A program made the translations under genes and the position numbers. The notes under the pieces are model-generated. The model saw nothing but the letters and a program-made list of their open reading frames with translations. It had not been told where the DNA came from and ran no database searches. Positions 8,048 through 17,780 of a stretch of DNA of 26,054 nt are shown piece by piece. This DNA comes from a virus. The DNA lies in the IMG/VR virus record IMGVR_UViG_3300009496_000062, positions 1-26,054 of that record; one strand, 5' to 3'. The stretch's first letter is position 1; each line of letters begins with the position of its first letter.

Positions 8048-10324
8048 TTATTGTGATGATACCACAAATTTACTTGATACGCAGTATAACTCTTTAACTC
8101 CACCAAGTTGAGTAGAATCATCTGTGCTTAATTTAACTGTCGTATAAAAACCTTTTATACCGCTCATTGAGTTACCAAAAACTACCTCACCATTAAAAGG
8201 TTGTGAAGCATTAACCAAGTTAGCTACATACTTGTTTTCTTTTAAATAAAATCCAGCATGTTGTTGCATTTGAGTATTAGGATCTGTATATTCTCCCTCT
8301 TGCAAGCTTGGAATAGCATTTACTGTATCTTGAGCTGGGTAGTAAGTACCTGTAAAAGTATTAAACAACGCCGCAGTACTATCTGACACAAAATACTCTA
8401 CTTGCCAACCACTACTACCTTCGTATCCTATTGTTTGAAAGTTTTTAGAAATAGATGGCTTAGGATTAAATATAAACTCTATTGAAGATTTATATTGTGT
8501 ACCATAAAAATTACCATGATTTAGTTGACCTCCTTGATAATGTTGGTATAAGTCGAAGTTATCAACAGTGTAAAATTCATTTTTTAAACTACCTATTACC
8601 GTAGGATTATAACTATAAAAACTAACCCAACCATTTATACTTTCATCAAAATTAAGAGTGTTAAAAGTGTTATATGTTCTAAACTGATCTGTATAATCAA
8701 AATTATCACCAACTTCTCTACCTTCTGAAACCGCAGCACATGGTTGTGTAACACCATCTTTTATAGATAATACATAATTTTTATTATGATTATCAAAACC
8801 ACCTAACAGCTCATCATAAACATAACTTATAAATGAAACCGGGTAGTTTTTTACTATATCACTATATGATTCAGTGTTAAAAGTATCTGGTCTCCAGGGA
8901 AGTGAAACTGTTATAAGATTACCTTGTACGTTTGTAACAAATAATCCAGGAACTTGTATATTATTTATTTGCATAGAAGAACCTACAACTATATTTTCAA
9001 CGCCACACTCTGCGTTTACAACTAAAAAATTATTAATATATTGTTCAGGTAATAAACCTTCGTCAAAGTACTTAAAAGATAAAGATCTTCTTAAAGGTTT
9101 GTCATCTATAGTAGAAAACCTATCTCTAAAATAATCAGTCATACCATATGAAGATATTTCAGTTAAACCGTCTCTAGACAGTCTCATCACAGCATTTCTA
9201 TATTTATCTGTAAAATATTGTCTAAAACCAAATTGAGCCCACGACTCAGGATTCTTACTTATACCAAATTCACCAGTATATGGAACAATTTGACCTATAA
9301 CCATTTTAGTGGAAGAAACAGGTGTTCCAACACCTTCAGCGGAGTATATTGCATCTTTATCTATCAATGCTTTACTAACTTTGTTTTCTTGAAATATAGT
9401 TAAGTTTGTATCGTAAGCATAAAGCTTTTGAATAGACCCATTTTCTGGATCAACACTTTTTGTTATTGGATTTGCTGTGGAAAAAACATTTGTATTGTTT
9501 ATACCAGTTAATGAGTTGAATATTCCAGAATAAATCAATGAAGAACTTCTAACTGTTTGTTGATTATCTTCTTCAACAGTATAGGCTTTAACACCAAAAT
9601 CCAAAGTGGTGTTATTGTATCCACCAAATATTCTAGCTTCTTCAATTGCCCATTGTCTCTCCTTGCCTAATTCTTCATTAGGATTTCTACTAACCAAACT
9701 CCCACCACAAGATGGTAAGTCTTGACTGCCTTGAGTAACAGTTCCGCCCTCTACAGGAGAAGATCCACCAAATGATACATCTAACACTATGGTATTAGCA
9801 TCTGGTTTTTCTAATATTGTATGTTGACCATTGTATTGTGGATTTGTTGGTGTTGTGGATGTTTGTTGTACGTTAACAATATCACCTACAGAAAAATACG
9901 CATCAGATCCGTTACCCGGTGCTGTGCTTGTTAAAGCAACTTTTCCACCATTAGTTGGTGATGGAGGTAACCCTTGTGAAACTCTATAAGCACCATTTTG
10001 AGCATTATCATAAAAATTCCAAACTACAGGAGCATAATCATTCCAATTTCTTCCTCCCCAAGGAAAACATGGATATGGCATTAACACATCAGGGTTTTGA
10101 CCTGAAGAATCAGGTTTAAATAATTTACTACCCCAAGGTAAACCAGGCCATGTTGGTATTACATAACGACCCTCAGTAGTTCCAATAGAGCTTTCAGAAC
10201 CTCCAACTTTAACTTCAGTTGTTACTGTAGAAGCATAATCACCTGTGGAAGTTTTGTCTGTGCTTCCCACTACTTTTTTTAACCAAAAAGCGTTGAAATA
10301 TTTAATTGGTATTTGATAAGCCAT
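8048..10324 (-). CDS. Tail stabilisation/nozzle structural protein, 758 residues
   Basis: It is beta-rich and contains stretches I recognise from tail proteins of environmental Bacteroidota phages: NAFWLKKVV near residue 11, IPTWPGLPWG near 56, a small SH3-like insert with VGDIV near 147-195, RIFGGYNNTTLDFGVKAY at 231-248, YDTNLTIFQENKVSKALIDK at 304-323, and GISKNPESW leading to FTDKYRNAVMRLSRDGLTEI at 371-390. The last two look like beta-propeller blades, as in T7 gp12 or P22 gp10-type stabilisation proteins that form the short tail tube. It follows the 1741-residue protein by 29 bp in another reading frame. I infer a tail nozzle or tail-hub component; the exact family needs a profile search. 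Confidence 0.7.
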   Translation of the reverse strand: MAYQIPIKYFNAFWLKKVVGSTDKTSTGDYASTVTTEVKVGGSESSIGTTEGRYVIPTWPGLPWGSKLFKPDSSGQNPDVLMPYPCFPWGGRNWNDYAPVVWNFYDNAQNGAYRVSQGLPPSPTNGGKVALTSTAPGNGSDAYFSVGDIVNVQQTSTTPTNPQYNGQHTILEKPDANTIVLDVSFGGSSPVEGGTVTQGSQDLPSCGGSLVSRNPNEELGKERQWAIEEARIFGGYNNTTLDFGVKAYTVEEDNQQTVRSSSLIYSGIFNSLTGINNTNVFSTANPITKSVDPENGSIQKLYAYDTNLTIFQENKVSKALIDKDAIYSAEGVGTPVSSTKMVIGQIVPYTGEFGISKNPESWAQFGFRQYFTDKYRNAVMRLSRDGLTEISSYGMTDYFRDRFSTIDDKPLRRSLSFKYFDEGLLPEQYINNFLVVNAECGVENIVVGSSMQINNIQVPGLFVTNVQGNLITVSLPWRPDTFNTESYSDIVKNYPVSFISYVYDELLGGFDNHNKNYVLSIKDGVTQPCAAVSEGREVGDNFDYTDQFRTYNTFNTLNFDESINGWVSFYSYNPTVIGSLKNEFYTVDNFDLYQHYQGGQLNHGNFYGTQYKSSIEFIFNPKPSISKNFQTIGYEGSSGWQVEYFVSDSTAALFNTFTGTYYPAQDTVNAIPSLQEGEYTDPNTQMQQHAGFYLKENKYVANLVNASQPFNGEVVFGNSMSGIKGFYTTVKLSTDDSTQLGGVKELYCVSSKFVVSSQ

Positions 10325-10353
10325 AATATATAATCACTTTATTTTTTAATTTT

Positions 10354-13300
10354 TTACGAGTTCAACCTTAAAGGTGTATTTGTTCTAGTGCTCCACCATG
10401 GTAAATATACAGGTACATCCCACTCTACGAAAGCGCCATCGCCACCTGCATCGGTTGCTCTTACTGTAACAACATATCTACCACCTGGTAAACCAATACC
10501 AAAATCATTAGGACCATCCCAAGCTTCAGAAACGCTACCTACAGGTCCAGCGTGAATTTTAGCTTTTGCTTTTCGATAGCCAGGTTGTATTTGTTCAGGT
10601 TGTATAAAAAACGTTTGACCATTTGTAGAACTACCATAACCAGAGTTGTTAATACCTCCTAAATAAAACAAATGACCCATGGCATTAGCTACTTGAGATG
10701 CGTTAGGTAACCATTCACCAATAGTTTTTGCAGCATTTGAAAAGAATGGAAAAAAGTCATATTGATCAGAGTCACCGCAATTGACTAAACTTGTATAAGC
10801 AGCGTGTTGATTGTTAAACTGATAAAAAGTGTTTGCGCCGTTTCTTATTTTCATAAAATCTGGAGCAGATGATAGATTACCACTTTTGAAGTCTGCATAA
10901 AGAGTATCTGGATCAGTTTGAAGTAAACCATTTATATCTGGCCAATAGTGGTGAGCATATGCTGATGGTGCATCATTAGTGGTATAGTTGTTATATTTAA
11001 TACCAACTATTTGTTCTCCAAGTTTATTCTCTGGATCTAATTGACTTTCTCCTTGAAAACCACCTCTAGTAGAATTAGAACTATTATCCCAGTATATTGG
11101 ACCCTTTGGTAAATATTTTAATATAGAATTTCTATCGTTTGTATTTAAGCTGTTTATTACAGTCTCAGGTATTAAACCGAATATAACTTCACCACCAGGT
11201 TGAATATCAAAATACTTAGATCCTGATGTTTTAGGTACACCTTGAGGGAAGGATGTTCTTGAAGGCATTTCCCAGTAACGAGGCTGGTCAAAAGGAAATT
11301 TTGTTACAAAGTTTTTATCTCCAAAACACTCCATAATTTGTGCAAGGCCAGAGTTGAACCTGGGTGGTATTTCATTACCATGCGGCATCATCATACTAAC
11401 TTGGTACATTCTAGGAATAGACCACTGTACTTCTAATGCAGTTCCTATGCCTGATGGTGAACCACTTATATTTGGCCAACTTTCACCTATTTCACTACCA
11501 AATTCTCCATTCATAACAGCAAAAGAACCGTCCCAATCAGCGTCACCTGTGTTTGTTTCTACAGTTTTGGTAAATGCAGTTTCTTGAAGTATAGAACTAT
11601 TAAACTTTATATCTGGCTGACTTGAAAAACCTTGAGATCCTCTAAAGTATTTAGGCATTTTTAATTTATCATTACTATTACCAGGAACTGGATATATATC
11701 GTTATTAACAGGGTATAAACTAGGGTCTGGTGCATATATTTTTTGAGAATATGTACAACTATTTAAGTTACTGTCACCTGGTTGGTAAGTAGTTGGCCTA
11801 AATCTGCCATCACCATTTTTGTCAGCTTGAGTACCGGGTAACGTTGGCCCACCAAACCACCCAAAATCGTACATTCCTGATTGTCTAATTTTACCACTGT
11901 CTTCATTTGTGTCTATACAACAAGGAGAAGACTCATTGAAATATGGAGCAGCATTAATATACTTCACTGTGGTTGGCTCTATAACTCCAAAATTAACTAC
12001 ACCATTTGCAAAAGAAGATTCAGGGTCAACGTAACTTCTCCAATCTATAAACATATTAGATTCCAATCTAAGACCAAACTTTTGACTACCTTCAACAGCT
12101 TTTAAAGACATTGTTTGCGCATTTTCTCTTTGTGACTGAGTGTCTAGACTACCTCTTAAGCATATAGATTCTTTTACATCTACCCAGTTTATTTCAACAA
12201 CGTTATTATTACTATCAATAGCTTCTAATCTTTCTACTGGTGGCTTGTTATTTAAAAAACCTGTTAAAAAGGTTGTAGCTACAGCCCCTGTTGTTGTGTT
12301 TTTTACTTCAAACTCAAAATCGTATTGGTTTTTTAGTTGATCTTGCCAATGTAAAAATCCTGGATTGGTTGGGCTTGATGAAGCTATTTTTAATTCAACC
12401 TCACCAAAACCTAATTGAACTAGCTCAAATTGATCAAGACAAGGAACATTATCACCTCTAGTAACACCAACTAAAGATATTTCTGAAGTACCAACTAACA
12501 CTAAACCGGTTGGACCAATTGCAGAAAACTGTCCAGATATAGAGGCACCATACGGATCACCTTCACTCCAACTTATAGAAACTGGTGAAATACCAGACGG
12601 AGCTGTATTATCTGTATTTTTAATATTATCGTTTAACTCACTTATTAAACCACTAGTAGAAGTTTCCCAAAATATATCTAATAAGCTTTCTACAGGTTTA
12701 GTTTCACTAACACTAAGCACGGGTCCAATAGCGAACTGAGTGTTATTAACATCTATAAGTGGAGGTAGTAATGGATCATCAGGATTTGGTTTACTATCTG
12801 TACTAATGCAAGGATTGACACTGTCACCAGCTACTATACCAAACCTTTTATCTGTACTTATTCTAGCTACAAAAGGATCGGTTTCTGCTTTGTATATTGA
12901 ATTGGGTAGTATAGGATAAGCAGGATTAGTTATTAAATTACCTAAGTCTAATTTTGACATATTTGATATTGTAACAACTTTATCTCCTGTTAAAGAGGGT
13001 GAATAAGGTTGACTAGAGTATTGTTGTTGATCTAAATTATCTTTAAATAATATACCTTCTACTCTATGAAATAGTCTTTCTGAACTTCTAAAAGACTTTT
13101 GCTCAGGACCAACTTCGTTTAAGTCTCTAGGTATTTTATTGATATTATCTCCAATTAAAGTTAAATGAGATGTTGCTTTATCTTGCCCTAAAGGATAAAT
13201 CATTTTAGGAGTTTCACCATATAACTCATCAACAGCGCCATCAACGTTTTGATTACATGGGTAACCAGCTAAAGCACTAGGCATGTAAACATTATAATAT

Positions 13301-15579
13301 TCTTGTTCTGTTTGTTTTACAACTATATTGTAACTATACCAACCTAAAGGTCTGTCAGCGGGGCAAACCGCATTACCTGTAAAAGTTTGATCATCCCAAC
13401 CATTACACGGGAGCCCACTAGAAAAATCAGCTACTACATTCATTCCGTTTTCCCACCCGTTGTTAGAAGAGTTAACTACAATTTCAGATATTTTTCCTTC
13501 AGCATCGCTATAAGCTTTTATAGATGCTTCCGCGGTCGCTTCACCAGCAAGAGTATTTTTTACTAAAATATTGCAATCATCATTTGGTGGAAAAGTGCCT
13601 GTAAGACCTACGTTTAATAATACACTTTGTAAAGTTCGATCATTAACAGAATACACACCAGGATAACCATCTTGACTTGGTTCTTCTGGTATCACGTTGT
13701 TCCATGTAATACTTAAATTGTCTCCTGGCCAAGTGTTAGCATCTTCGTTAGGTATTTGGTCCTTGTCATATATTATTAAACTATTAGAATTTGCGTAGTT
13801 ATGGAATATAGTTGAGTTCTTTTTTGCACTTGGATTTTCTTGAAAATCTACTAACTCAGAAAGTATTACATTTGATTTTCTACCGTACCTATCAGATAAC
13901 ACTACTCCAACTTGATATGTTCTATTTTGCTTTAGAGTATGGTTTTGATATTCTTTTCTAATATAACTAGTTTCTTCATTTAATCCAACTTCTCCTAAAT
14001 CGTAAGGTATAAAAGGTTTTTGCCCAACTGAAAGGTGGTAGTCTAACCTTTCGGGTGAAGCGTGTTTTTCAACAAAATTTGCATACATTAATCTATTTCC
14101 AGATACTTCTTGAGCTAGAGCTTTAAGTGGTACAACATCACTTACTCTAGTTACTTGATCTGTAGGTAGAACTCTCCAAGGTTTCTTACTTTGATAATCA
14201 TATAGTAAGTATTCACTATCTACATTTTTAAATTGTGATAAACCAAGTGTTTCAACAACATACACGTTGTTACTAGAAGAGTCTTTTATTAATATATCAA
14301 TCTCTATAACTTTTAAAGTTTTGTTTATTTCAGACCAATTTATATATTCTGGAAAACTAGAATTATTAAGATTACCTGCGGTTGGTGCTATTAAACATAC
14401 TTCAATATTAGTTACTTTGTTCTGCATGAAAGGAACAACAGTAGAGTCAAAAGTTTCTGCTTCTTGACCAAAAATAGAAGTATTATCTGTACTATTGGTT
14501 TGCGTTCCCGTATATTTGTTACCTATAAAATAACCATCTTGTTGAGGTATAAAAGCTGTTTGTGTGAAAGGAGCTATTAAAGAGTATTCATTATTGTCAA
14601 ATTTAAACCTATAACTAAATCTAACAAATCTTTCTTTTAAGTATTCAGGATCACCCGGCCAATTTACTGCATATTCTGGATTTTTAAATTGAAAATATAA
14701 TATTGTACCTGTAGATATTGTGCTAGGTGGCGTTGGAGTAAGATGTATAGTTGTATCATTAACACCTAAAGTTATAGAATCCACAGTAGTACCATCTGGA
14801 ACACCATCACCAGTAACTAAACATCCATTTGGATTTCCAATATATCCAGGTGTTTTAGGCATGATATTTGAATAATAACCATCAAGAACAATTTCTGAGT
14901 TTGGAATTCCATTACCTGATACTTTAGCAGCGGTGTGTATAGGTAGATACTCGCTAGTTGTGTCAGTCATTGTAGACTCCCATTTAATTCTAGGTGGCGC
15001 ATTGCTAGGTAAATATTTCATCAACAATGGAGCTGTGTATGGATAGTATTTAGCTACTGATATTTGATCTTCAGTTGTATAGTAATTAGAACCGGCTAAA
15101 TTAATATCTATTTTTCTAGGTTGATTTCTATTATCTGTAAAAAACAATAGATTTTCTAATAAATTCACCCCAATAATTGGGTGTGTTTGAGAGAAGTTTA
15201 AGAAATCACCTTCTACTAATATTGAAGATACTTGTGTTTGTACATTATAAGAAACTATATAACAAGCAACTCCTGGAGAGTTTATAGCTTCATTGTCTAA
15301 CTGGTTTGGTGAAGAATCGCTATAATTAGTTAAAAATAAAAATATACGATTACTATTGTCGTCAAAATAACTTCCAATTGTTTTTAAGTCTCTATCGCTT
15401 AAACCAAAGTCTGTAAGTTTTACATTACCTAAAACTGTTTCTAATGCTCCAACATCGTCTCCTTCTGATCTACTTACTTGAATGTTTTCACCATCTCTAT
15501 ATTGACCATTGGGTAATATTCTACCATCCATATCCTTGTTCATTTTGGACTGGATGAATGTATTTTTAGCTTCTGGCAT
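10354..15579 (-). CDS. Giant tail stabilisation protein, 1741 residues
   Basis: The N-terminus (FIQSKMNKDMDGRILPNG, residues 8-25, then EGDDVGALETVLGN) matches the conserved opening of the stabilisation proteins of crAss-like and related phages. Residues 131-162 carry a propeller-blade signature with LLFFTDNRNQPRKI. Residues 250-296 form a beta insert (VTGDGVPDGTTVDSI, then STGTILYF). The rest is Ser/Asn/Gly/Pro-rich beta structure, ending in an Ig-like piece (RYVVTVRATDAGGDGAFVEW). There is no signal peptide, transmembrane helix or enzyme motif. At 1741 residues it is the largest complete gene here and would form the outer tail. It could also hold the receptor-binding region, since no tail fibre is visible. 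It starts 4 bp after the ring-protein gene. Confidence 0.75.
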   Translation of the reverse strand: MPEAKNTFIQSKMNKDMDGRILPNGQYRDGENIQVSRSEGDDVGALETVLGNVKLTDFGLSDRDLKTIGSYFDDNSNRIFLFLTNYSDSSPNQLDNEAINSPGVACYIVSYNVQTQVSSILVEGDFLNFSQTHPIIGVNLLENLLFFTDNRNQPRKIDINLAGSNYYTTEDQISVAKYYPYTAPLLMKYLPSNAPPRIKWESTMTDTTSEYLPIHTAAKVSGNGIPNSEIVLDGYYSNIMPKTPGYIGNPNGCLVTGDGVPDGTTVDSITLGVNDTTIHLTPTPPSTISTGTILYFQFKNPEYAVNWPGDPEYLKERFVRFSYRFKFDNNEYSLIAPFTQTAFIPQQDGYFIGNKYTGTQTNSTDNTSIFGQEAETFDSTVVPFMQNKVTNIEVCLIAPTAGNLNNSSFPEYINWSEINKTLKVIEIDILIKDSSSNNVYVVETLGLSQFKNVDSEYLLYDYQSKKPWRVLPTDQVTRVSDVVPLKALAQEVSGNRLMYANFVEKHASPERLDYHLSVGQKPFIPYDLGEVGLNEETSYIRKEYQNHTLKQNRTYQVGVVLSDRYGRKSNVILSELVDFQENPSAKKNSTIFHNYANSNSLIIYDKDQIPNEDANTWPGDNLSITWNNVIPEEPSQDGYPGVYSVNDRTLQSVLLNVGLTGTFPPNDDCNILVKNTLAGEATAEASIKAYSDAEGKISEIVVNSSNNGWENGMNVVADFSSGLPCNGWDDQTFTGNAVCPADRPLGWYSYNIVVKQTEQEYYNVYMPSALAGYPCNQNVDGAVDELYGETPKMIYPLGQDKATSHLTLIGDNINKIPRDLNEVGPEQKSFRSSERLFHRVEGILFKDNLDQQQYSSQPYSPSLTGDKVVTISNMSKLDLGNLITNPAYPILPNSIYKAETDPFVARISTDKRFGIVAGDSVNPCISTDSKPNPDDPLLPPLIDVNNTQFAIGPVLSVSETKPVESLLDIFWETSTSGLISELNDNIKNTDNTAPSGISPVSISWSEGDPYGASISGQFSAIGPTGLVLVGTSEISLVGVTRGDNVPCLDQFELVQLGFGEVELKIASSSPTNPGFLHWQDQLKNQYDFEFEVKNTTTGAVATTFLTGFLNNKPPVERLEAIDSNNNVVEINWVDVKESICLRGSLDTQSQRENAQTMSLKAVEGSQKFGLRLESNMFIDWRSYVDPESSFANGVVNFGVIEPTTVKYINAAPYFNESSPCCIDTNEDSGKIRQSGMYDFGWFGGPTLPGTQADKNGDGRFRPTTYQPGDSNLNSCTYSQKIYAPDPSLYPVNNDIYPVPGNSNDKLKMPKYFRGSQGFSSQPDIKFNSSILQETAFTKTVETNTGDADWDGSFAVMNGEFGSEIGESWPNISGSPSGIGTALEVQWSIPRMYQVSMMMPHGNEIPPRFNSGLAQIMECFGDKNFVTKFPFDQPRYWEMPSRTSFPQGVPKTSGSKYFDIQPGGEVIFGLIPETVINSLNTNDRNSILKYLPKGPIYWDNSSNSTRGGFQGESQLDPENKLGEQIVGIKYNNYTTNDAPSAYAHHYWPDINGLLQTDPDTLYADFKSGNLSSAPDFMKIRNGANTFYQFNNQHAAYTSLVNCGDSDQYDFFPFFSNAAKTIGEWLPNASQVANAMGHLFYLGGINNSGYGSSTNGQTFFIQPEQIQPGYRKAKAKIHAGPVGSVSEAWDGPNDFGIGLPGGRYVVTVRATDAGGDGAFVEWDVPVYLPWWSTRTNTPLRLNS

Positions 15580-15583
15580 TTAA

Positions 15584-16912
15584 TTAGTATTTAATCCACT
15601 TAGCTTTGCCTCTCATAACTTGGACAAACTCTTTGGGTTTTATATTTGATAATCTTATTTTTGCATTACGCAATTGAGCTCTTCTGTCTTTTTTAAATCT
15701 AGCAACTAGATACTCGGGAACATTTTTCCTGCTTGCTAATATGCTATAAGCTATATGCATATATAAAGCTTCTTCTGCTAACTTAGGTATTTTAGTATCT
15801 TGATCATAAGCTAAACCGTCAGATATATAATCTAATATTATTAATTTACCACTTAGATTACTGCTAAAAGATATTTTACCCTCACGCGTGTTCATTGTAA
15901 ACCATCCGTTGTAGTTGGCTAGCTCAGGTTGTAGACCAAACCTTTGACCTAATAAAGCTATTTCTCTAGTTGCATATATACTGTTTCCAATACCATCTTT
16001 AAATATAGCACCTTCAGTAGGTTGATCATTTGGGTTGTTATTTTGCCATTGACCTTCTGTTATAGACGTTCCTTCTAGGTTTTCACCAAATTGATCTTGA
16101 ACAGGTATACCATACCCAGAGCTAGGGAAATTAAAACCGAAAGGGTTATTAGTTGTATTAGTATCTTGTATAGGTGACTCTGTAGGATTACCAGTTATGT
16201 TAGTTGGGTATATAGGATGTTTTATACCTGATCCATCTATCCAAGCAACACCTACATAATTAACGTAATCTTGAGGAATTATAACTGATAAGCTAGGTGG
16301 TATAGTTAACTCCATTGATTTTACACTTCTTAATGTATCATACGAAAACTCTTGCAAACCTCTTTTAGCATAAAACAATACATCAGATCTTTTAACTTTA
16401 CTTATTAATTTATCGTTACCAACATAACCTATCATGAAATTATTAACTAATTCAAATATAGATAAATATTGATAATCACCATAGTTAGGTGCACCATCAA
16501 CTAGTTGAGACTTTAACTTTACTCTAACGTAGTATCCGTCTGTAACAGCATCGGGATTGTTAAATTTTAAAACGCTAAAAGATTGTGTATTAGAAAATCT
16601 AGATATAGTAAAACCACCGCCCGTTCCATTTGGTCCAGCTGGGGAGTTAACGCCTCCAGTCCCGTCCCATAACTCATAAGGAGAAATACCGTCAGGACTA
16701 ACTTCTACGTAAAAATTGTTTAAATGATATTGATAGTTACTAGGGTCCCAAGAATCTAAAGAACCTATTTCTAGTACTTCATCAAATGTGTAAACCATAG
16801 TATCTAACACTAAGTTAGTATAACTAGCTATGTTGCTTTGAGTGCCTACGTAGTACTGTTGATTGGTTTCTTTTATTGAACCACCGTTGGGAGTATTATT
16901 TAAAAATGACAT
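15584..16912 (-). CDS. Ring/adaptor protein with extra N-terminal beta domain, 442 residues
   Basis: The core begins near residue 147 (DYQYLSIFELVNNFM), continues with KRSDVLFYAKRGLQEFSYDT (174-193) and LTIPPSLSVIIPQDYVNYVG, and ends with a basic helical tail (RFKKDRRAQLRNAKIRLSN). I recognise this as the head-to-tail ring (tail tubular A or gp4-like) type found in podoviruses of Bacteroidota. The first 145 residues are a separate beta-rich domain with Gly/Asn loops and no obvious counterpart in the usual ring core. It lies 6 bp from the smaller ring protein and 4 bp from the stabilisation gene, as expected for a connector cassette. The role is from family resemblance and context. Confidence 0.72.
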   Translation of the reverse strand: MSFLNNTPNGGSIKETNQQYYVGTQSNIASYTNLVLDTMVYTFDEVLEIGSLDSWDPSNYQYHLNNFYVEVSPDGISPYELWDGTGGVNSPAGPNGTGGGFTISRFSNTQSFSVLKFNNPDAVTDGYYVRVKLKSQLVDGAPNYGDYQYLSIFELVNNFMIGYVGNDKLISKVKRSDVLFYAKRGLQEFSYDTLRSVKSMELTIPPSLSVIIPQDYVNYVGVAWIDGSGIKHPIYPTNITGNPTESPIQDTNTTNNPFGFNFPSSGYGIPVQDQFGENLEGTSITEGQWQNNNPNDQPTEGAIFKDGIGNSIYATREIALLGQRFGLQPELANYNGWFTMNTREGKISFSSNLSGKLIILDYISDGLAYDQDTKIPKLAEEALYMHIAYSILASRKNVPEYLVARFKKDRRAQLRNAKIRLSNIKPKEFVQVMRGKAKWIKY

Positions 16913-16918
16913 ATCTTA

Positions 16919-17722
16919 TTAGCTTTTTTGATTAACTTCAGTGGCTTGAGCTTGAGCTGCGGCAGCTTGAATTATTTGTGGATCTCTTATAACTACTCCA
17001 GAATACATTAATATTCTTATTATTACTTCCGTTTGCTCAGTGCTGTCTATTTCAAAGTTTTGAGAACCAGTATTTGGAATTACCGACCCAGAAGAATTTG
17101 GTGTTTGATCCCATATATATTGACCAAGATTACCTACACTATATGCCCATATAACATCTAATGGTTTTCTAATGTAAGAAACGCTTATATCACTTATTAT
17201 TTCTTCAGGGTAAACATATATTCTTATACAGTCTGAACATAATACAACTAAGCTTTCAGTAGGTTCGGTAGGACTAACATTGCCTTCTTGTATATATAAT
17301 GGATATTTTACACTTGGACGAGTCAGTTTAGACATGTTTAAATGTAAATATTCACCTCTATTAGTCATTTGCAAATGTTGTTCATCCTTATACATTATAG
17401 TACCTATACGATGCACATCTGCGGGTAAATAAAAATAAGGATTAGCTATAGGTCCATTAATATCTTCACTATAGTAACTTGCTTGAGAAAATGTTTTAAA
17501 TATAGATATTTTTTCTTCTATATTATCTACTCTATCTGCATACTCGTCTTGAAGACCAGGTCCTCTAAGTTGTTGATTTAAATCTTCAAAGTATTGTTCA
17601 AATATTTCCAACTGTACTTGAGTGGCTATTTTGTTAAACTCATTAGGAGTAATATAGCCTCTTTGTTCTTTATTAAGTAGTAATAAGACTGTTTGATATA
17701 CTGTGTTTACGTTTATAGCCAT
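16919..17722 (-). CDS. Ring/adaptor (tail tubular A-like) protein, 267 residues
   Basis: The start, MAINVNTVYQTVLLLLNKEQRGYI, with TPNEFNKIATQVQLEIFEQYF (residues 25-45), is a helical hairpin typical of podoviral ring proteins that dock below the portal. It is followed by a beta sandwich with YFYLPADVHRIGTIMY (97-112), LVVLCSDCIRIYVYPE and SVSYIRKPLDVIWAY (182-196). The C-terminus is a short Ala/Gln helix. Length and gene order (ring, ring, stabilisation) support a head-to-tail connector that joins the portal to the tail nozzle. Its start lies only 17 bp downstream of an intrinsic terminator hairpin, so it probably depends on read-through transcription. Confidence 0.75.
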   Translation of the reverse strand: MAINVNTVYQTVLLLLNKEQRGYITPNEFNKIATQVQLEIFEQYFEDLNQQLRGPGLQDEYADRVDNIEEKISIFKTFSQASYYSEDINGPIANPYFYLPADVHRIGTIMYKDEQHLQMTNRGEYLHLNMSKLTRPSVKYPLYIQEGNVSPTEPTESLVVLCSDCIRIYVYPEEIISDISVSYIRKPLDVIWAYSVGNLGQYIWDQTPNSSGSVIPNTGSQNFEIDSTEQTEVIIRILMYSGVVIRDPQIIQAAAAQAQATEVNQKS

Positions 17723-17739
17723 TTTAATATTTTTGTAAT

Positions 17740-17765
17740 AAAAAAGGCGGCCGCATAGCCGCCTT
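17740..17765 (-). terminator. Intrinsic terminator after the 249-residue gene
   Basis: On the minus strand an 8-bp stem, AAGGCGGC with GCCGCCTT, closes a 6-base loop and is followed directly by a run of T (six in all, counting two in the stem foot). It sits 16 bp beyond the stop codon at 17781 and 17 bp before the next start at 17722. It is GC-rich in an AT-rich region, which supports a selected structure. Confidence 0.9.
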
Positions 17766-17780
17766 AATTATAATCACTTG

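Noticed and set aside
10325-10353. Possible frameshift or stop suppression joining the 1741- and 758-residue genes
   Set aside because: The frames differ, the gap is 29 bp and AT-rich, the second gene has its own ATG with the usual leader, and no slippery sequence with a following structure is seen.
17747-17754. GCGGCCGC palindrome
   Set aside because: It is a by-product of the GC-rich terminator stem and loop rather than a separate site.
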